Assembly (NCBI GenBank): GCA_012510305.1
Contig: JAAZIE010000243.1
Span: forward strand, 1 to 5,475
Reading direction: 5' to 3'
Length of the DNA: 5,475 nt
Source of the DNA: Bacillota bacterium
GTDB lineage: Bacteria > Bacillota > Dethiobacteria > DTU022
The position numbers and the translations under genes are program-made. Shown piece by piece: positions 1 through 5,475 of the stretch. Within the stretch, counting starts at the first letter, position 1; the number at the start of each line of letters is the position of its first letter. Below the pieces are notes generated by a model. It was not told the origin of the DNA and made no database searches. It saw nothing but the letters and a program-made list of their open reading frames with translations.

Positions 1-1427
1 CGCTGGGCCTGGTTTCCCCGGTAGATCTTTTGCATTATTTGTACCGGTTGGACCGGCGGCCGCCCCACAAATCTGACCAGGGCGCAGCGGTGGAAGTAAA
101 AGGGACATTGTCTCCGATGGAAGTGCAGAATATGACCGCTCACTTTGAAGAGCTCCTTCCGCCGAGCCGGCAAAGCCTGCTCCTGCTCCTGGGGCAGCAG
201 GCTTCGCAAATGGGGGTATCCGTTTATCTCGTCGGCGGGGTTATCCGCGATCTTCTTTTGGGCCGCAAGCCTTCCGGGGATCTCGATTTTGTCGTGATCC
301 CCGATGCCATGGACTTTGCGGCCGCGGTTTCCAAATTCTTTGACGGAGAGTTGAAACTTTTTGAGCGTTTCGGCACCGCCTCAATATTTTTACGAGAAGG
401 GCTGCGCCTTGATTTTGCCACCGCCCGCCGGGAAATTTACGATGCCCCGGCGGCGCTGCCGCGAGTGCAGGGCACAGCCGCTCTCAAGCGCGATCTTTAC
501 CGGAGAGATTTTACGATCAACACCCTGGCCTGCTCGCTGCTTCCCCAATCATACGGGCAGCTGCATGATTATTTTAAGGGGCGGGAAGATCTACAGAACA
601 GGGTTATCCGGACACTTTACCAGCTCAGCTTTGTCGACGATCCGCTGCGGTTGCTCCGGGGGGTGCGTTTTGAGCAGCGCTTCGGGTTCTCCATCGAAGA
701 AAGCACCCGGAAACTGATGAGCAAGGCGCTTCAAGAACGGGTTCTGGAAAAGGTCAGCCGCAGCCGCCTGGCCCAGGAAATCAGCCTCATTTACGCTGAA
801 AGCGATCCGGTGGCGGTATTGAAACGGTTTTACGAGCTGGGTATTTTTAGCTTCATCTACCCCCGCATTTACCCTGACAGCGCTCTCTGGCAGCGTCTGG
901 GGCGTATCGCCGAGGCCGCCGCCTGGGCCCGGCAGCGCGAATGGAGCCGCTATCCCGATGAAGAACTGCTTTATTTAAGCGGCCTGCTCATGGAAGCGCC
1001 TCCGCAGGAGCGGCTGAGCGCTATCCGGCGGCTGGGTCTATCGCGCAAGCGGGCCGGCGCAGTGCTTCAGGGATGCGAAACCGTGCCGCCCCTGCTGCAG
1101 GAGCTGGAAGAGGCCGGCCGCGACATCCGCCCCAGCGTATTGGTTGGCCGGCTGGACCCTCTCTATCCGGAAGCGCTTTTCTTGCTTTACGCCCTGGCCA
1201 CAAGCCGGGCAGTGAAGGATAATATCCGGCTTTACCTGGAGAGCCTGCAGCATGTGCGCCCGCGGCTCCGGGGGAGCTCTCTGGTAGAGCTGGGCTTGCA
1301 GCCGGGGCCCCTGTACGGCGAAATTATGAAGGAACTGCGCCGGGCCGTTCTCGACGGGGAGCTGCGCAGTGCGGAAGAAGAACTCGACTTTATCGTCTCT
1401 TACCTGGAACTGCAGAAGGAGGGGTAA
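1..1427 (+). CDS. Class II tRNA nucleotidyltransferase / poly(A) polymerase family protein, 5'-truncated, probable CBS-domain fusion
   Basis: The family adds nucleotides to the tRNA 3' end (CCA or terminal A) in the cytoplasm. The reading frame (codons from position 3) is open to the left edge. A TTG at 30 could start it but has no ribosome binding site, and the residues across it (LGLVSPVDLLHYLYR) resemble the end of a CBS domain, so I read the gene as continuing upstream. Numbering from that TTG, the head domain shows GGVIRD (69-74) and DLD (84-86), the metal-binding aspartates; LDFATARRE (127-135) and RRDFTINTLA (158-167), family motif B; then DDPLRLLRGVRF (203-214), the nucleotide-recognition helix (EDxxR in the Geobacillus CCA enzyme, here DDxxR). 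KVSRSRLAQEI (241-251) follows in the RNA-binding region. The flexible loop before motif B looks full length, which favours A-adding ability. Known DHH-CBS-polymerase fusions in clostridia and Aquifex are the likely relatives. Whether it is CCA-adding, A-adding or a poly(A) polymerase cannot be settled here. The stop lies two bases before the next gene. Confidence 0.9.
   Translation, partial: LGLVSPVDLLHYLYRLDRRPPHKSDQGAAVEVKGTLSPMEVQNMTAHFEELLPPSRQSLLLLLGQQASQMGVSVYLVGGVIRDLLLGRKPSGDLDFVVIPDAMDFAAAVSKFFDGELKLFERFGTASIFLREGLRLDFATARREIYDAPAALPRVQGTAALKRDLYRRDFTINTLACSLLPQSYGQLHDYFKGREDLQNRVIRTLYQLSFVDDPLRLLRGVRFEQRFGFSIEESTRKLMSKALQERVLEKVSRSRLAQEISLIYAESDPVAVLKRFYELGIFSFIYPRIYPDSALWQRLGRIAEAAAWARQREWSRYPDEELLYLSGLLMEAPPQERLSAIRRLGLSRKRAGAVLQGCETVPPLLQELEEAGRDIRPSVLVGRLDPLYPEALFLLYALATSRAVKDNIRLYLESLQHVRPRLRGSSLVELGLQPGPLYGEIMKELRRAVLDGELRSAEEELDFIVSYLELQKEG
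1416..1423 (+). promoter_or_regulatory. Ribosome binding site that decides the start of the M50 protease gene
   Basis: AAGGAGGG is a near-perfect Shine-Dalgarno sequence inside the last codons of the nucleotidyltransferase gene. It is followed after six bases by ATT at 1430 in the frame of the M50 protease. No ATG, GTG or TTG in that frame lies at a usable distance; the next, TTG at 1475, is about 50 bases away. The site therefore points to ATT as the start codon. Confidence 0.7.
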
Positions 1428-1429
1428 GG

Positions 1430-2062
1430 ATTTTACCGGCAAACGCACTGGATCTTTTCTGGCGAATACCTGCTTTGCTGCTGGCGATTACGATCCATGA
1501 ATATGCTCATGGGCGGATGGCCTACTACTTTGGCGATGCTACCGCAAAATACCACGGGCGGCTTTCTTTGAATCCGCTCAAGCACTTGGATCCGCTGGGC
1601 ACCATTGCGCTGTTGTTTTTCGGTTTCGGATGGGCCAAGCCGGTGCCGATCAACCCCTACAATTTTCGCGATTACCGCTCCGGGATGCTCTGGGTCTCTT
1701 TTGCGGGCCCCCTGGCTAATTTTGCCCTGGCCCTGGCCGGACTTTTTCTCTTCTATATTCCGGTAAAATTCGGTTTTGGCTGGATGCCCTATTACAAGTT
1801 CATCGACATTCTCATCACTTTCAATATTCTTCTGGGTGTATTCAACCTCATCCCTGTTCCCCCGTTGGACGGCTCGAAGATCCTGACCGCCCTGGCGCCG
1901 GATAATATTGCCGAGTTTTTCAGCCGCATCGAGCCCTACGCACCTGTTTTGCTGATGGTGCTTATTTTTAGCGGGGTGCTTGGACGCGTGATTGTGCCTT
2001 TATTTCAGTACGTATATAATGCCATGGAGACACTGGTTATCCTGATCCTGGGGATAGCCTGA
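1430..2062 (+). CDS. Small PDZ-less M50 (site-2 protease family) membrane metalloprotease
   Basis: This is an intramembrane zinc protease of the M50 family, in the short class lacking a PDZ domain (similar in size to B. subtilis YwhC). Numbering from the ATT at 1430 (210 residues), the zinc motif HEYAH is at 23-27 within the first hydrophobic segment, followed by the family block GRLSLNPLKHLDPLG near 43-57 and FGFGWAKPVPINPYNFR near 64-80. The second catalytic motif NLIPVPPLDG is at 139-148, with Asp147 the expected third zinc ligand. Hydrophobic segments are at about 7-25, 86-112, 124-143 and 171-196. The shorter reading from TTG 1475 would leave only seven residues before HEYAH and remove most of the first membrane helix, so I prefer the ATT start, backed by the strong ribosome binding site at 1416-1423. 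The gene sits two bases after the previous stop, suggesting translational coupling. The physiological substrate is unknown; nothing nearby looks like an anti-sigma factor. Confidence 0.92.
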   Translation: MLPANALDLFWRIPALLLAITIHEYAHGRMAYYFGDATAKYHGRLSLNPLKHLDPLGTIALLFFGFGWAKPVPINPYNFRDYRSGMLWVSFAGPLANFALALAGLFLFYIPVKFGFGWMPYYKFIDILITFNILLGVFNLIPVPPLDGSKILTALAPDNIAEFFSRIEPYAPVLLMVLIFSGVLGRVIVPLFQYVYNAMETLVILILGIA

Positions 2063-2078
2063 TATTTGGGGTGAAAAT

Positions 2079-3083
2079 ATGTCTAAAGATCAATCGAATA
2101 CAAAGAAAATGAAAACCATCGTCAGCGGTGCGCGGCCCAGCGGGCGGCTGCACCTGGGCAACTACATCGGCGCCCTGCAGAGCTGGCTCAAGCTGCAGGA
2201 CCAATACCTGTGCTATTACTTTATCGCCGACTGGCACGCGCTCACCACCGGGTACGCCGAGTCCGGCGAGATCGGCGAAAACAGCCGGGAGATGCTCATC
2301 GACTGGCTCAGCTGCGGCCTGGATCCGGAGAAAGCGGTTCTTTTCCGCCAGTCCCGGGTCAAGGAACATGCCGAGCTCTTTTTGCTCCTGGGCATGATCA
2401 CGCCCATCTCCTGGCTGGAACGCTGTCCCACCTTCAAGGAGCAGCTGCGCGAACTGGAAGGCAAAGAGATTCATAATTACGGCTTTTTGGGCTATCCGCT
2501 GCTCCAGGCTGCGGATATCCTGGCTTACCGGGCCGATGCCGTTCCCGTGGGAGAGGACCAGCTGCCGCATTTGGAGATTACCCGCGACACGGCACGTCGT
2601 TTCAACCATCTCTACGGAAAAATCCTTCCCGAGCCCGAGGCGCTGCTGGGCCGTTATCCGCTGCTGCCGGGAATTGACGGGCGCAAGATGAGCAAAAGTT
2701 ATGCCAACGATATTGCGCTTTCAGATCCCCCGGAGACGATCAGGGAGAAGGTTAACCGGATGATCACCGATCCGCAGCGGGTAAAAAGAAAGGATCCCGG
2801 CCGGCCTGAAGTCTGCACAGTCTTCAAATTCCATGAAATTTTCAACACCGCGGAGATCCCCCGCATCCAGACCGCCTGCCGCAGCGCGGAGATCGGCTGC
2901 GTCCAGTGCAAAGAGCTCCTGGCCCGCAAGCTGATCGAGGTCATGGCGCCGCTGCACGAAAAGAGGCGCTCCCTGGAAGAGAAGCCGGCCTATCTTGAAG
3001 AGGTGCTCGCCGGGGGCGAAGAGAGGGCGGCAAAGGAAGCCCGCGCCACCCTGCAGGTGGTGCGCGGGGCCATGGGGCTATGA
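2079..3083 (+). CDS. trpS: Tryptophanyl-tRNA synthetase (TrpRS), putative [4Fe-4S] type
   Basis: This cytoplasmic class I synthetase joins tryptophan to tRNA-Trp. Its 334 residues fit the bacterial family. The ATP-binding HIGH-type motif is HLGN (25-28) within GARPSGRLHLGNY. The signature VPVGEDQ is at 155-161, and the KMSKS loop is intact at 203-207. ATG 2079 is preceded by GGGGTG at 2068-2073. A second ATG at 2109 would begin exactly where the family homology begins (MKTIVSGARPSG) but has a poorer binding site, so the first ten residues may be an optional extension. In the C-terminal helical domain, Cys246, Cys267, Cys274 and Cys277 form C-x20-C-x6-C-x2-C, close to the C-x22-C-x6-C-x2-C motif known to hold a [4Fe-4S] cluster in Thermotoga maritima TrpRS. 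Only 16 bases separate it from the protease gene, so no T-box leader lies directly in front. It overlaps scpA by four bases (ATGA). Confidence 0.97.
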   Translation: MSKDQSNTKKMKTIVSGARPSGRLHLGNYIGALQSWLKLQDQYLCYYFIADWHALTTGYAESGEIGENSREMLIDWLSCGLDPEKAVLFRQSRVKEHAELFLLLGMITPISWLERCPTFKEQLRELEGKEIHNYGFLGYPLLQAADILAYRADAVPVGEDQLPHLEITRDTARRFNHLYGKILPEPEALLGRYPLLPGIDGRKMSKSYANDIALSDPPETIREKVNRMITDPQRVKRKDPGRPEVCTVFKFHEIFNTAEIPRIQTACRSAEIGCVQCKELLARKLIEVMAPLHEKRRSLEEKPAYLEEVLAGGEERAAKEARATLQVVRGAMGL

Positions 3084-3856
3084 GTCCGCAACCGGCGAAA
3101 TACACGATCAGGCTGCCCATTTTCGAGGGTCCTTTTGATCTCCTTTTTCACCTGATCAAAAAAGAGGAGCTGGATATCTGGGAGATCTCCATCGCCTCTG
3201 TGGCCGAGCAATACCTGGCCTACCTGCAGTCGATGCAGGAGCTGAACCTGGATATAGCCAGTGAATTTTTGGTGATGGCGGCGACGCTGCTGCGCTTAAA
3301 ATCCAAGCTGCTGCTGCCGCGTCCTGTAGATCCGGGAGAAGAAGAGGAAGAGGAGCTCTTTCAATTTAAAAGTCCCGAAGAGCTCTTCGCGAGGCTGGAG
3401 GAATACCGGCTTTTCAAGGAAGCGGCCGGTTTTTTCAAAGAACGGGCTGCCGAGCAGCGCAAAGTATTTCTCCGTGCCACCGGCGGCAAGGAGAAGTACA
3501 TGCTCCTGTCAGGACGGCAGCAGCAGAAAAGTTACTACACTTACTGGGAGGGGGCCCACCTGCTCAGCGAGATCATGAACCGCTTCGAGGCCGCCGCGGC
3601 CGCCCGTGCCCTGGCGCCGGCGATCGATCTGTTTGAGGATATCCCCATCGGTGAACGCAGCGCTCATATCTGCGCCCTGCTGAAGCGGTCCGGGGGAGCG
3701 CTTTCCTTTCGTTCCCTGCTTCTGAAAAAAAATCTGCGCGAAGTGCTGGTTACCTTGATCGCCCTTCTGGACCTGGCCCGCCGGCGGCAGGTACGGCTGC
3801 TTCAGGAACGGCCCTTGGGGCCTATCCTGGTGGCGCCTTCCCAAAAAGGAGCATAG
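3080..3856 (+). CDS. scpA: Segregation and condensation protein A (kleisin subunit of SMC condensin)
   Basis: ScpA is the kleisin that bridges the SMC heads and, with ScpB, forms the bacterial condensin used in chromosome organisation and segregation. The 258 residues match the usual family length. The N-terminal family block includes FEGPFDLLFHLI (15-26) and KKEELDIWEI (27-36), followed by ASEFLVMAATLLRLKSKLLL (60-79), the segment expected to contact the SMC neck. An acidic linker (PGEEEEEEL, 85-93) and a charged helical middle follow. The C-terminal winged-helix part (about 190-251) ends in VRLLQERPLGPILVA. ATG 3080 overlaps the trpS stop as ATGA, with only a weak GGGG-type binding site before it, so translation is probably coupled to trpS. 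The start matches the usual family beginning. scpB follows after two bases. Confidence 0.96.
   Translation: MSPQPAKYTIRLPIFEGPFDLLFHLIKKEELDIWEISIASVAEQYLAYLQSMQELNLDIASEFLVMAATLLRLKSKLLLPRPVDPGEEEEEELFQFKSPEELFARLEEYRLFKEAAGFFKERAAEQRKVFLRATGGKEKYMLLSGRQQQKSYYTYWEGAHLLSEIMNRFEAAAAARALAPAIDLFEDIPIGERSAHICALLKRSGGALSFRSLLLKKNLREVLVTLIALLDLARRRQVRLLQERPLGPILVAPSQKGA
3846..3851 (+). promoter_or_regulatory. Ribosome binding site for scpB (supports its TTG start)
   Basis: AAGGAG lies within the last codons of scpA, seven bases before the TTG at 3859. It supports the non-ATG start of scpB, whose product then begins MSEINLKAIIEAILF as is usual for the family. Confidence 0.75.
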
Positions 3857-3858
3857 CA

Positions 3859-4365
3859 TTGTCTGAAATTAATTTAAAAGCGATCATCGAGGCCATTCTT
3901 TTTTTATCGGAAGAGCCGGTGAGGGTCAAAAAGATAGCCTCCCGCACCGGCATATCCATCGAAAAAGCGGAAGCGCTGCTTGGGGAACTGCAGCAGGATC
4001 TGATCGAGCAAGGGCGCGGTTTGCGTATTTTTGAAGTCGCCGGCGGTTACCAGATGGGCAGCGCCCCGGAGCTGGCTCCCTACCTGGAGGAAGCAGTGGG
4101 CGAGGAAGAATCAGGGCAGCTTTCCAACGCTGCGCTGGAGACGCTGGCCATTATCGCCTACCGGCAGCCGCTCACCCGCCTGGAGATCGAGGAGATCCGC
4201 GGAGTCCGCTGCGAGTACATCCTCGATAACTTGTTAAAGCGCAAGCTGATCCGGATTAGCGGGCGCAAAGAAAGCCCCGGCCGCCCGCTCATCTATAAAA
4301 CAACCCCCGATTTTTTGCAATATTTCGGTTTAAAAGATCTCCGGGAACTCCCCCCCCTGGAGTAG
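3859..4365 (+). CDS. scpB: Segregation and condensation protein B
   Basis: ScpB is a dimeric protein with two winged-helix domains that binds the middle of ScpA and regulates the SMC complex in the cytoplasm. The 168-residue product has the N-terminal block LKAIIEAILFLSEEPV (6-21). The family signature LSNAALETLAIIAYRQPLTR is at 88-107 and is followed by EIEEIRGV (109-116). The C-terminal block GRPLIYKTTPDFLQYFGL is at 141-158. It starts at TTG 3859 with a good binding site (3846-3851), two bases after the scpA stop. A run of eight C residues near the 3' end (4350-4357) is a possible sequencing weak spot, but the encoded LRELPPLE end is ordinary for the family, so I see no frameshift. It is probably the last gene of the first operon. 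Confidence 0.96.
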   Translation: MSEINLKAIIEAILFLSEEPVRVKKIASRTGISIEKAEALLGELQQDLIEQGRGLRIFEVAGGYQMGSAPELAPYLEEAVGEEESGQLSNAALETLAIIAYRQPLTRLEIEEIRGVRCEYILDNLLKRKLIRISGRKESPGRPLIYKTTPDFLQYFGLKDLRELPPLE

Positions 4366-4425
4366 CAGCGCCGGCAGCGGAGACCGGCCCAAGTCCACCG
4401 CACCGCTCCTTCTTTACCACTACCT

Positions 4426-4453
4426 GTTGATTTACCCGACAAAGGACAGAATA
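4426..4453 (+). promoter_or_regulatory. Candidate forespore-type promoter for the DUF2953-gerW unit
   Basis: GGACAGAATA at 4444-4453 agrees with the sigma-F -10 consensus (GGnrAnAnTw) at all fixed positions except the purine at position 4. The contained CAGAATA resembles the sigma-G -10 (CAtnhTA) with one mismatch. Upstream, GTTGA at 4426-4430 is a partial -35 match, but its spacing is 13 bases for the sigma-F reading and 16 for the sigma-G reading, shorter than usual. The site suits a gerW transcription unit, since B. subtilis gerW is forespore-expressed, but the -35 match is weak and this is inference. Confidence 0.22.
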
Positions 4454-4460
4454 TTGATCA

Positions 4461-4476
4461 GTTCATAAATATGAAC
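4461..4476 (+). repeat. Short perfect palindrome (possible operator or weak hairpin)
   Basis: GTTCATAAATATGAAC has six-base perfect arms (GTTCAT and ATGAAC) around AAAT. It lies just downstream of the candidate promoter and immediately before the ribosome binding site at 4480. It could be a regulator half-site pair or a small 5' leader hairpin. It is too weak and too AT-rich to be a terminator and has no T-tract. A chance occurrence is possible. Confidence 0.35.
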
Positions 4477-4493
4477 CATGGAGGAGAAGGGTC

Positions 4494-5168
4494 ATGGCCT
4501 GGTGGGGCCGGCTGCTGCTGTCGGGATTTGCCCTGTTGCTTTCAACCGGCATTATCCTGATGCTGCCGCTGCGCATATTTGTCTGCTACCTTAGAGAAAA
4601 TAAAACAGCTCAGGTTACCCTGCGGCTTGAACTGGGGTTTATCGCCTTGGTCCGGGAACCGTCCGAGAGAGCGGCCGCCGGCGGGAGTCCCGCCTGGTAC
4701 CTGGCGGCGGGGCGGTTCAGGGTACCGGCTGCCTTCATGCAGTTAAACGGGAGCAAAAGAGCCGGGCTCCCGAGGGCCGGCCGGCTTTTGCAGCGCCGCC
4801 TCCCGGAGCCCCCGGATATAAGCGATCTTGCCGGGCTTTTGGCGCTCCGCCGGCAGGCGGGGCCGTTGTTGAAAAAAATAACCTGGTCTCACTTTGACCT
4901 GGCAATTTCGTGGGGCGGGAGCGATCCGGCCCTCACCGCCCTGGCCGCCGGAAGCTGCTGGTCCGCTCTGGGTGCCCTGGCAGGGTTGCTCCAGGTCTAT
5001 TTTACGGTAAAGGAGCCACCGCGTATCCGGGTGGAACCGCAGTTCAGGAGCGCCGGCCTGCAGGTTCGCTGGGAGGGAGAGGCGGCTCTTTCTCTCTATC
5101 GCTGTTTGAGGTTATGGCAGTTTTTCAAAAAAATTGGAGGTGCGGACAGTGGAACATCATCCCATTGA
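4494..5168 (+). CDS. DUF2953 family membrane-anchored protein of unknown function
   Basis: The product (224 residues) has one strong hydrophobic segment at about 7-32, after a short MAWWGR start, so it is probably a membrane-anchored protein with the remainder as a soluble domain. No signal-peptidase site is obvious. The C-terminal half carries the DUF2953 pattern: FDLAISWGGSDPALTALAAG (134-153), a Trp-rich hydrophobic helix (156-170), then PPRIRVEPQF (175-184). The central part (about 55-110) is rich in Arg, Ala, Gly and Pro and poorly conserved. ATG 4494 follows GGAGG at 4480-4484 with nine bases between. Genes of this family commonly sit directly before gerW/ytfJ in spore formers, as here with a 20-base overlap, which suggests a linked sporulation or germination role. 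No biochemical function is known to me. Confidence 0.88.
   Translation: MAWWGRLLLSGFALLLSTGIILMLPLRIFVCYLRENKTAQVTLRLELGFIALVREPSERAAAGGSPAWYLAAGRFRVPAAFMQLNGSKRAGLPRAGRLLQRRLPEPPDISDLAGLLALRRQAGPLLKKITWSHFDLAISWGGSDPALTALAAGSCWSALGALAGLLQVYFTVKEPPRIRVEPQFRSAGLQVRWEGEAALSLYRCLRLWQFFKKIGGADSGTSSH
5136..5142 (+). promoter_or_regulatory. Ribosome binding site for gerW inside the DUF2953 gene
   Basis: GGAGGTG is a strong Shine-Dalgarno match six bases before GTG 5149, located within the last codons of the DUF2953 gene. It selects GTG 5149 over the in-frame ATG at 5176, which has no comparable site. Confidence 0.75.
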
Positions 5169-5475
5169 AAGTCTCATGAAAACCGCCATGGAAAATTTAA
5201 AAGAGATGGTGGATGTGAACAAAATCGTCGGAGATGCCGTGGAGACCCCCGATGGCAGCGTGATCATTCCAATCTCCCGGGTCTCTTTCGGCTTCGCCGC
5301 CGGGGGGACGGAATTTGAACAGCAAGGCGAAGGGGCCAACCAAAGCAAAAATCAGGAGGAGCTTCCCTTTGGCGGCGGCAGCGGCGGCGGCGTTTCGGTG
5401 CAGCCTGTGGCCTTTCTCGTGGCCGGGCAGGGGCAGGTCCGGCTGCTGCCTGTGGACCGGCATGCCGTGCTTGAC
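5149..5475 (+). CDS. gerW: GerW family sporulation protein (YtfJ), 3'-truncated by the window
   Basis: Only the first 109 residues are in the window and the frame has no stop before the right edge. The start is GTG 5149, supported by GGAGGTG at 5136-5142, and it overlaps the DUF2953 gene by 20 bases. Recognisable family blocks, numbered from the GTG: HPIESLMKTAMENLKEMVDV (4-23), IVGDAVETPDGSVIIPISRV (26-45), FGFAAGG (47-53), a variable Gln/Glu-rich stretch (56-72), the glycine motif FGGGSGGG (74-81), then SVQPVAFLVAG (83-93). In B. subtilis this protein is made in the forespore and is needed for normal germination through the cortex-lytic enzyme SleB, as I recall. No signal peptide or membrane segment is visible. 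Its presence is the main evidence that the host forms endospores, although homologues also occur in some non-sporulating bacteria. Confidence 0.95.
   Translation, partial: MEHHPIESLMKTAMENLKEMVDVNKIVGDAVETPDGSVIIPISRVSFGFAAGGTEFEQQGEGANQSKNQEELPFGGGSGGGVSVQPVAFLVAGQGQVRLLPVDRHAVLD

Larger units (their letters stand above)
4366..4493 (+). other. Intergenic region between scpB and the DUF2953 gene
   Basis: This 128-base stretch is the only substantial non-coding gap in the window. It contains no credible small gene. The first third is GC-rich with only short imperfect inverted repeats and no T-tract, so no convincing terminator. The second half is distinctly AT-richer, as expected of a promoter region. 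It holds a weak candidate promoter (4426-4453), a perfect six-base-arm palindrome (4461-4476) and a strong binding site, GGAGG at 4480-4484, nine bases before the DUF2953 start. Confidence 0.7.

Noticed and set aside
1038..1448. Minus-strand open frame opposite the nucleotidyltransferase 3' end
   Set aside because: It is fully covered by a strong plus-strand gene, and its translation resembles no family I know.
1475..2062. Shorter M50 protease reading from TTG 1475
   Set aside because: It removes most of the first membrane helix before HEYAH and has no ribosome binding site, whereas the ATT at 1430 has an excellent one.
2063..2078. T-box or tryptophan-responsive leader before trpS
   Set aside because: Only 16 bases separate the genes, far too short for a T-box. 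Any such control would have to lie upstream of the operon, outside the window.
2037..2609. Minus-strand open frame of 190 codons opposite trpS
   Set aside because: It is antisense to a clearly conserved synthetase gene. Its translation has no recognisable domain, and such frames are common opposite GC-rich coding DNA.
4369..4388. Inverted repeat GCCGG / CCGGC after scpB as a terminator
   Set aside because: The arms are five bases with a nine-base loop and there is no T-tract, so it is not a credible intrinsic terminator.
4449..4469. GAATATT and CATAAATA as a sigma-E promoter
   Set aside because: The -35-like element fits the consensus well, but only eight bases separate it from the CATA element, far short of the 13-15 needed.
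4478..4594. Short open frame from ATG 4478 overlapping the DUF2953 start
   Set aside because: It is out of frame with the DUF2953 gene, has no ribosome binding site at the right distance, and ends after about 38 codons with no family resemblance.
5371..5391. GGC-rich short repeat as a slippage or phase-variable tract
   Set aside because: It encodes the conserved GGGSGGG motif of the GerW family, so protein constraint explains it.

Overview
The window is a tight run of genes all on the + strand, typical of a spore-forming Firmicute of the class Clostridia with moderately high GC (not a close Bacillus relative). This rests on three observations: the gene set and order (class II tRNA nucleotidyltransferase, small M50 membrane protease, trpS, scpA, scpB, DUF2953 protein, gerW/ytfJ), strong AGGAGG-type ribosome binding sites, and frequent TTG/GTG starts. 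The gerW-like gene argues for endospore formation. Genus cannot be read from the sequence.

Layout. (1) Positions 1-1427 hold the 3' part of a class II tRNA nucleotidyltransferase/poly(A) polymerase. Its frame is open through the left edge, and the first residues look like the end of a CBS domain, so it is probably a larger fusion protein cut by the window. (2) 1430-2062 is a small PDZ-less M50 site-2 protease that appears to start at a rare ATT codon. (3) 2079-3083 is trpS, with a C-x20-C-x6-C-x2-C cysteine pattern like that of the [4Fe-4S] TrpRS of Thermotoga maritima. (4) 3080-3856 and 3859-4365 are scpA and scpB, the accessory subunits of the SMC condensin. (5) 4366-4493 is the only real intergenic gap. 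It holds a short palindrome, a weak candidate promoter and a strong ribosome binding site. (6) 4494-5168 encodes a DUF2953 membrane-anchored protein. (7) 5149-5475 is the start of gerW (ytfJ), cut by the right edge.

The first five genes are separated by -4 to 16 bases and probably form one operon mixing tRNA 3'-end synthesis, membrane proteolysis, tRNA charging and chromosome condensation. The last two overlap by 20 bases and likely form a separate sporulation-linked transcription unit starting in the 128-base gap.

I found no mobile element, CRISPR array, RNA gene or clearly unprecedented system. The points worth a second look are the truncated CBS fusion, the ATT start, the Fe-S type TrpRS and the possible forespore promoter. 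The minus strand carries only antisense open frames without support.
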